64,000 bases of DNA from Paraburkholderia phenoliruptrix (GTDB taxonomy: Bacteria > Pseudomonadota > Gammaproteobacteria > Burkholderiales > Burkholderiaceae). Both the position numbers and the translations under genes were made by a program. A model generated the notes under the pieces. It did no database searches. It worked only from the letters and a program-made list of their open reading frames with translations, and was not told the origin of the DNA. Shown here piece after piece: positions 60,567 through 64,000 of the stretch; position 1 is the first letter of the stretch, and each line of letters starts with the position of its first letter. Location of the stretch: NCBI RefSeq assembly GCF_902859825.1, contig NZ_CADIKB010000018.1:1-64000 (forward strand). Direction: 5' to 3'.

Positions 60567-61799
60567 TTACTCCCAGGTCAGCGCGCCGCCAGTCTGATAT
60601 TCGATAACACGCGTCTCGAAGAAGTTGCGCTCCTTCTTCAGGTCGATCATCTCGCTCATCCACGGGAACGGGTTTTCCTCGTTCGGGTACAGCGGATCGA
60701 GACCGATCTGCTGGCAACGGCGGTTGCAGATGAAGCGCAGATAGCTCTTGAACATCGACGCATTGAGGCCGAGCACCCCGCGCGGCATCGTGTCTTCTGC
60801 GTAACGATATTCGAGTTCGACCGCCTGCTGGAAGATCTCGCGGATCTCCGCGCGGAATTCAGCCGTCCAGAGTTGCGGGTTTTCGAGCTTGATCTGGTTG
60901 ATCAGGTCGATGCCGAAGTTGCAGTGCATCGACTCGTCGCGCAGGATGTACTGGTACTGCTCCGCCGCGCCGGTCATCTTGTTCTGGCGGCCCAGCGCCA
61001 GGATTTGCGTAAAGCCGACGTAGAAGAACAGGCCTTCCATCACACAGGCGAACACGATCAGCGAGCGCAGCAGCGTCTGGTCTGCTTCGAGCGTGCCGGT
61101 CTTGAAGGCCGGATCGGTCAGGACGTGGATGTACGGAATGAGGAATTCGTCTTTCGCGCGGATCGAGGGAACCTCGTGATACGCGTTGAAGATCTCGCCT
61201 TCGTCGAGACCGAGCGATTCGACGATGTACTGGTATGCGTGCGTGTGGATCGCCTCTTCGAACGCCTGGCGCAGCAGGAACTGGCGGCATTCGGGCGCCG
61301 TGATGTGGCGGTAGGTGCCCAGCACGATGTTGTTGGCGGCGAGGGAGTCGGCCGTCACGAAGAAGCCCAGGTTGCGCTTGACGATGCGGCGCTCGTCTTC
61401 GGTCAGACCGTTCGGGTCTTTCCAGAGGGCGATGTCGCGCGACATGTTCACTTCTTGCGGCATCCAGTGGTTGGCGCAACCAGCCAGATACTTTTCCCAC
61501 GCCCACTTGTACTTGAACGGCACCAATTGATTGACGTCGGTCTGGCCGTTGATGATGCGCTTGTCGGCGACATTGACCCGCGCTTCGGAAACAGCAGCGG
61601 TTCCGGCAGCACGCGCCGCGGTGGCAACGGGAGCGACAGCGATGTCGTTCGCGAAGATGTCTTGAGCCGAGGGAGCATGAGGAGCGGAACGCGTTCCGAC
61701 TTGCGAACCGACAGCCGGTCCCGCAGCGTTGCGCAACACGTTCTGTTGCGTAGCGCTCGAGGGAGTTACGGCAGTGATCTCGTCATCCCAGTTGAGCAT
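60567..61799 (-). CDS. nrdB: Ribonucleotide reductase class Ia, beta subunit
   Basis: A 410-residue R2 protein that houses the di-iron tyrosyl radical used by NrdA. Metal-ligand segments are [30 protein letters not shown] and [16 protein letters not shown]; the C-terminus ends [10 protein letters not shown]. An Ala-rich lead of about 75 residues precedes the conserved core ([17 protein letters not shown]). I used ATG 61799 ([11 protein letters not shown]), the form seen in related species; the frame extends five codons further. Confidence 0.95.
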   Translation of the reverse strand: MLNWDDEITAVTPSSATQQNVLRNAAGPAVGSQVGTRSAPHAPSAQDIFANDIAVAPVATAARAAGTAAVSEARVNVADKRIINGQTDVNQLVPFKYKWAWEKYLAGCANHWMPQEVNMSRDIALWKDPNGLTEDERRIVKRNLGFFVTADSLAANNIVLGTYRHITAPECRQFLLRQAFEEAIHTHAYQYIVESLGLDEGEIFNAYHEVPSIRAKDEFLIPYIHVLTDPAFKTGTLEADQTLLRSLIVFACVMEGLFFYVGFTQILALGRQNKMTGAAEQYQYILRDESMHCNFGIDLINQIKLENPQLWTAEFRAEIREIFQQAVELEYRYAEDTMPRGVLGLNASMFKSYLRFICNRRCQQIGLDPLYPNEENPFPWMSEMIDLKKERNFFETRVIEYQTGGALTWE

Positions 61800-62453
61800 A
61801 AATGTCACCATCAATTTAGAACGGTTTGTACCATCTTTTCACGAGCGATAAAAGAGTCCGCTTGCGAAAAATCCTGTTTTCGATTCGCGTTGCTACGTTC
61901 ATACAACACTTTGTTCAACGTAGTGTGCGCATCACCTCATGTGAGGCGTGTTGAACGTGTGTCGTCGAGGTACTTCGCGAGCTCGGAGAGCAACGTGTTC
62001 AAGCGTCGTTTCGCTGCTCTATCTATCTGTATTGCGCGAGTGCTCTTGCCGCGTGTGCTGCACGTTGCCGGTTCGTCCGCGTGAGTGAGTTGAAGTTCAA
62101 CGCAGCGTCGGGCGAGGCATGTGGCCGGCAAGCTTGCCTGCTCCGCTTGCTTGGCGGGCTTGCCCGGTTCCCTGCTCCGTTCACCGAAGCGTTGACGACG
62201 CGTTGCCGAAGCGCCGGGGTGTTGCAGTCTGCTGTCGGCTTGCGCGCTTCATCACACGCCGACTCGTTGCTTCGCTACTGCACTGTCCGACGATGAGCGG
62301 TGCGGCTTTCACTTCCTGCTGACTTCAGCATCGCGCTTGCCGCGCCGCTCGTCGAATGACTTCTGCGTCATCTCTGCGAGGTTCGTTGCTGCTGCATGCG
62401 GGTGATTACCTAGAACCCGTCAGCAAACAACGAACCTGCCTGCTGCTCGCCGC
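61800..62453. other. Long nrdA-nrdB spacer
   Basis: A 654-bp gap separates nrdA from nrdB. It holds a hairpin just past nrdA (62379-62437), an inverted repeat CTACGTT (61893-61899) / AACGTAG (61917-61923), and a 12-bp near-palindrome CCTCATGTGAGG (61935-61946). Open frames here lack ribosome sites and recognisable products. nrdB probably has its own promoter in the AT-richer 150 bp before its ATG, but I could not fix one. Confidence 0.5.
62379..62437 (-). promoter_or_regulatory. Stem-loop immediately downstream of nrdA
   Basis: A perfect 10-bp stem AGGTTCGTTG (62379-62388) / CAACGAACCT (62428-62437), with a second inner stem CGGGT/ACCCG (62399-62403, 62415-62419). It begins 16 bp past the nrdA stop on the minus strand. 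There is no T-run, so it is more likely a 3'-end stabiliser, processing site or attenuator than a classical terminator. Confidence 0.6.
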
Positions 62454-64000
62454 TTACTGGCAAGCCTCGCACTCGTCGAAGCCGGGGTCGCCCGGACGCA
62501 TCATGCACACGGGACCGTCCGCTTCAGGCGCTGCTTCGACTGCAACAGCCGGCACTGCTGCCGCTGCTGCCTGCAGGCCGCCAGCACCACCGCTCACGCC
62601 GAAGCCACCTGCCGCGCCGCCGCTGATACCGCCGGCGCCACCGGCACCTTCGCCGCCGCCCGAGCTCACCGCGTTGAGCGCGCCGTGAGCCACCGTCGAT
62701 TTCTCGACGTGCGTGGCCGCCATTGTGCGGAGGTAGTACGTGGTCTTCAGGCCGCGCACCCACGCAAGTTTGTAGATCTCGTCGAGCTTCTTACCCGATG
62801 CACCCGCCATGTAAATGTTCAGCGACTGCGCCTGGTCGATCCACTTCTGACGGCGCGAAGCCGCTTCGACGAGCCACTTCGGATCGACTTCGAACGCGGT
62901 CGCGTAGATCGCGCGGAGGTCGGCCGGAATGCGGTCGATGCGCGAGAGCGTGCCGTCGAAGTACTTCAGGTCGGCGACCATCACCTCGTCCCACAGGCCG
63001 CGTGCCTTCAGGTCGCGAACCAGGTAGTCGTTGACGACCGTGAATTCGCCCGACAGGTTCGACTTCACATACAGGTTCTGGAACGTCGGCTCGATGCAGG
63101 CCGACACGCCGATGATGTTCGAGATGGTCGCCGTCGGCGCGATCGCGATGCAGTTCGAGTTGCGCATGCCGTAGGTGGCGATGCGCGAACGCAGCTCCGT
63201 CCAGTCCATCGACTCGCTCGAATCCACTTCGACATAGCCGCCGCGCGCTTCGGCGAGCAGCTTGACCGAGTCTTGGGGGAGGATGCCGCGATCCCACAGC
63301 GAGCCGCGGTAGCTCGAGTAGCGGCCGCGCTCCTGCGCGAGTTCCGTCGACGCGTAGTACGCGTAGTAGCAGACCGCTTCCATGGACGTGTCCGCGAACT
63401 TGACCGCTTCTTCCGACGCGTACGGCGTGCGCAGCAGATGCAGGCAGTCCTGGAAGCCCATGATGCCCATGCCGACCGGACGGTGCTTCAGGTTCGAGTT
63501 ACGCGCCTTCGCCACCGCGTAGTAGTTGATGTCGATCACGTTGTCGAGCATGCGCATCGCGACGCTGACCGTGCGCTTCAGCTTGTCGTGGTCGAGCGCG
63601 AGCGTGCCGTCGGCCTGTTCCTTCAGATGCGCGACGAGGTTCACCGAGCCCAGGTTGCAGACGGCGATTTCGGCGTCGCTCGTGTTCAGCGTGATTTCGG
63701 TGCACAGGTTCGACGAGTGCACGACGCCCACGTGCTGTTGCGGCGAGCGCACATTGCACGGATCCTTGAACGTGATCCACGGGTGGCCGGTTTCGAACAG
63801 CATGCCGAGCATCTTGCGCCACAGCTGGGCCGCCGGAATCTTCTTGAACAGCTTGATTTCGCCGCGCGCGACCTTGTCTTCGTAAGCCGTGTAAGCCGCT
63901 TCGAATTCGGCGCCGAACTTGTCGTGCAGATCCGGGCAGGTGGACGGCGAGAACAGCGTCCAGTCGCCGCCTTCCATCACGCGCTTCATGAACAGGTCGG
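62454..64000 (-). CDS. nrdA: Ribonucleotide reductase class Ia, alpha subunit (5' end outside window)
   Basis: The C-terminal 515 residues or so of the large subunit; the frame is open through the right edge, where it reads [13 protein letters not shown]. Catalytic-core segments include [30 protein letters not shown] (catalytic Cys and Asn region), [10 protein letters not shown] and the radical-transfer tyrosines near [10 protein letters not shown]. After a Gly/Ala-rich linker of about 50 residues (62560-62680) the protein ends CEACQ, the cysteine pair that re-reduces the active site. It precedes nrdB by 654 bp. Confidence 0.95.
   Translation of the reverse strand, partial: DLFMKRVMEGGDWTLFSPSTCPDLHDKFGAEFEAAYTAYEDKVARGEIKLFKKIPAAQLWRKMLGMLFETGHPWITFKDPCNVRSPQQHVGVVHSSNLCTEITLNTSDAEIAVCNLGSVNLVAHLKEQADGTLALDHDKLKRTVSVAMRMLDNVIDINYYAVAKARNSNLKHRPVGMGIMGFQDCLHLLRTPYASEEAVKFADTSMEAVCYYAYYASTELAQERGRYSSYRGSLWDRGILPQDSVKLLAEARGGYVEVDSSESMDWTELRSRIATYGMRNSNCIAIAPTATISNIIGVSACIEPTFQNLYVKSNLSGEFTVVNDYLVRDLKARGLWDEVMVADLKYFDGTLSRIDRIPADLRAIYATAFEVDPKWLVEAASRRQKWIDQAQSLNIYMAGASGKKLDEIYKLAWVRGLKTTYYLRTMAATHVEKSTVAHGALNAVSSGGGEGAGGAGGISGGAAGGFGVSGGAGGLQAAAAAVPAVAVEAAPEADGPVCMMRPGDPGFDECEACQ

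Noticed and set aside
62081-62322. Short plus-strand frames in the nrdA-nrdB spacer
   Set aside because: Cys/Leu/Arg-rich, overlapping each other in different frames, no ribosome site.

Overview
The window reads as chromosomal DNA of a Burkholderiaceae bacterium, most like Paraburkholderia, Caballeronia or Burkholderia. The reasons are high GC, several gene pairings familiar from that family (fur divergent from bamE, aroQ-accB-accC-prmA, mpl-yqiA-RNase II-aroE-mtgA, tkt-gapA) and protein sequences close to those I know from it. The genus call is inference from memory, not a search. I found no rRNA, tRNA, CRISPR array, transposase or prophage gene. Most of the window is core chromosome; the accessory-looking parts are the adhesin at the left edge, the galactose locus and a large inverted-repeat element.

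Layout. 1-4401 (minus) is the 5' part of a very large repetitive two-partner-secretion exoprotein whose 3' end lies outside the window. 4838-14691 (minus) is a housekeeping run read right to left: bamE, dapB, an exbB/exbD-like pair, leuS, lptE, holA, proA, hemJ. fur (plus) diverges from bamE and ends in a strong terminator. 15501-19501 is an allantoate/ureidoglycolate locus (dctA-like carrier, allantoicase, ureidoglycolate lyase) facing a FadR-type GntR regulator, with two matching palindromes in the shared control region. 19611-22761 is tkt-gapA. 23048-25229 (plus) carries a spermidine synthase-like gene, a VOC protein and rsmE. 25608-26601 (minus) is a secreted barnase-type RNase with its barstar. 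27023-29317 is maeB, divergent from thiL-pgpA-pncC-cupin (plus), followed by pyrF (minus).

33089-43606 (minus) is a sugar catabolic locus read right to left: IclR regulator, dgoK, dgoA, an SDR, an araFGH-like ABC importer, a second SDR, an SMP-30 lactonase and an aldose 1-epimerase. Together they describe an oxidative (De Ley-Doudoroff type) D-galactose route: uptake, anomer conversion, oxidation to galactonolactone, ring opening, phosphorylation of 2-keto-3-deoxygalactonate and aldol cleavage. The galactonate dehydratase needed in the middle is not in the window. 43870-44564 is a roughly 695-bp element with near-identical inverted arms.

44603-50589 (minus) holds mpl, yqiA, an RNase II-family gene, aroE and mtgA, partly with 4-base ATGA overlaps. 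50859-59210 (plus) holds an unknown gene, a TlpA-like protein, aroQ, accB, accC, prmA, a zinc-ribbon membrane protein, tpx, a PfkB nucleoside kinase and a glycine-zipper lipoprotein. 59479-64000 (minus) is an AlgP/histone H1-like gene, nrdB and the 3' part of nrdA. Intergenic DNA contains several hairpin clusters ending in T-runs that do not belong to an annotated upstream gene; these are the best candidates for undescribed small RNAs. I saw no clear new multi-gene system.
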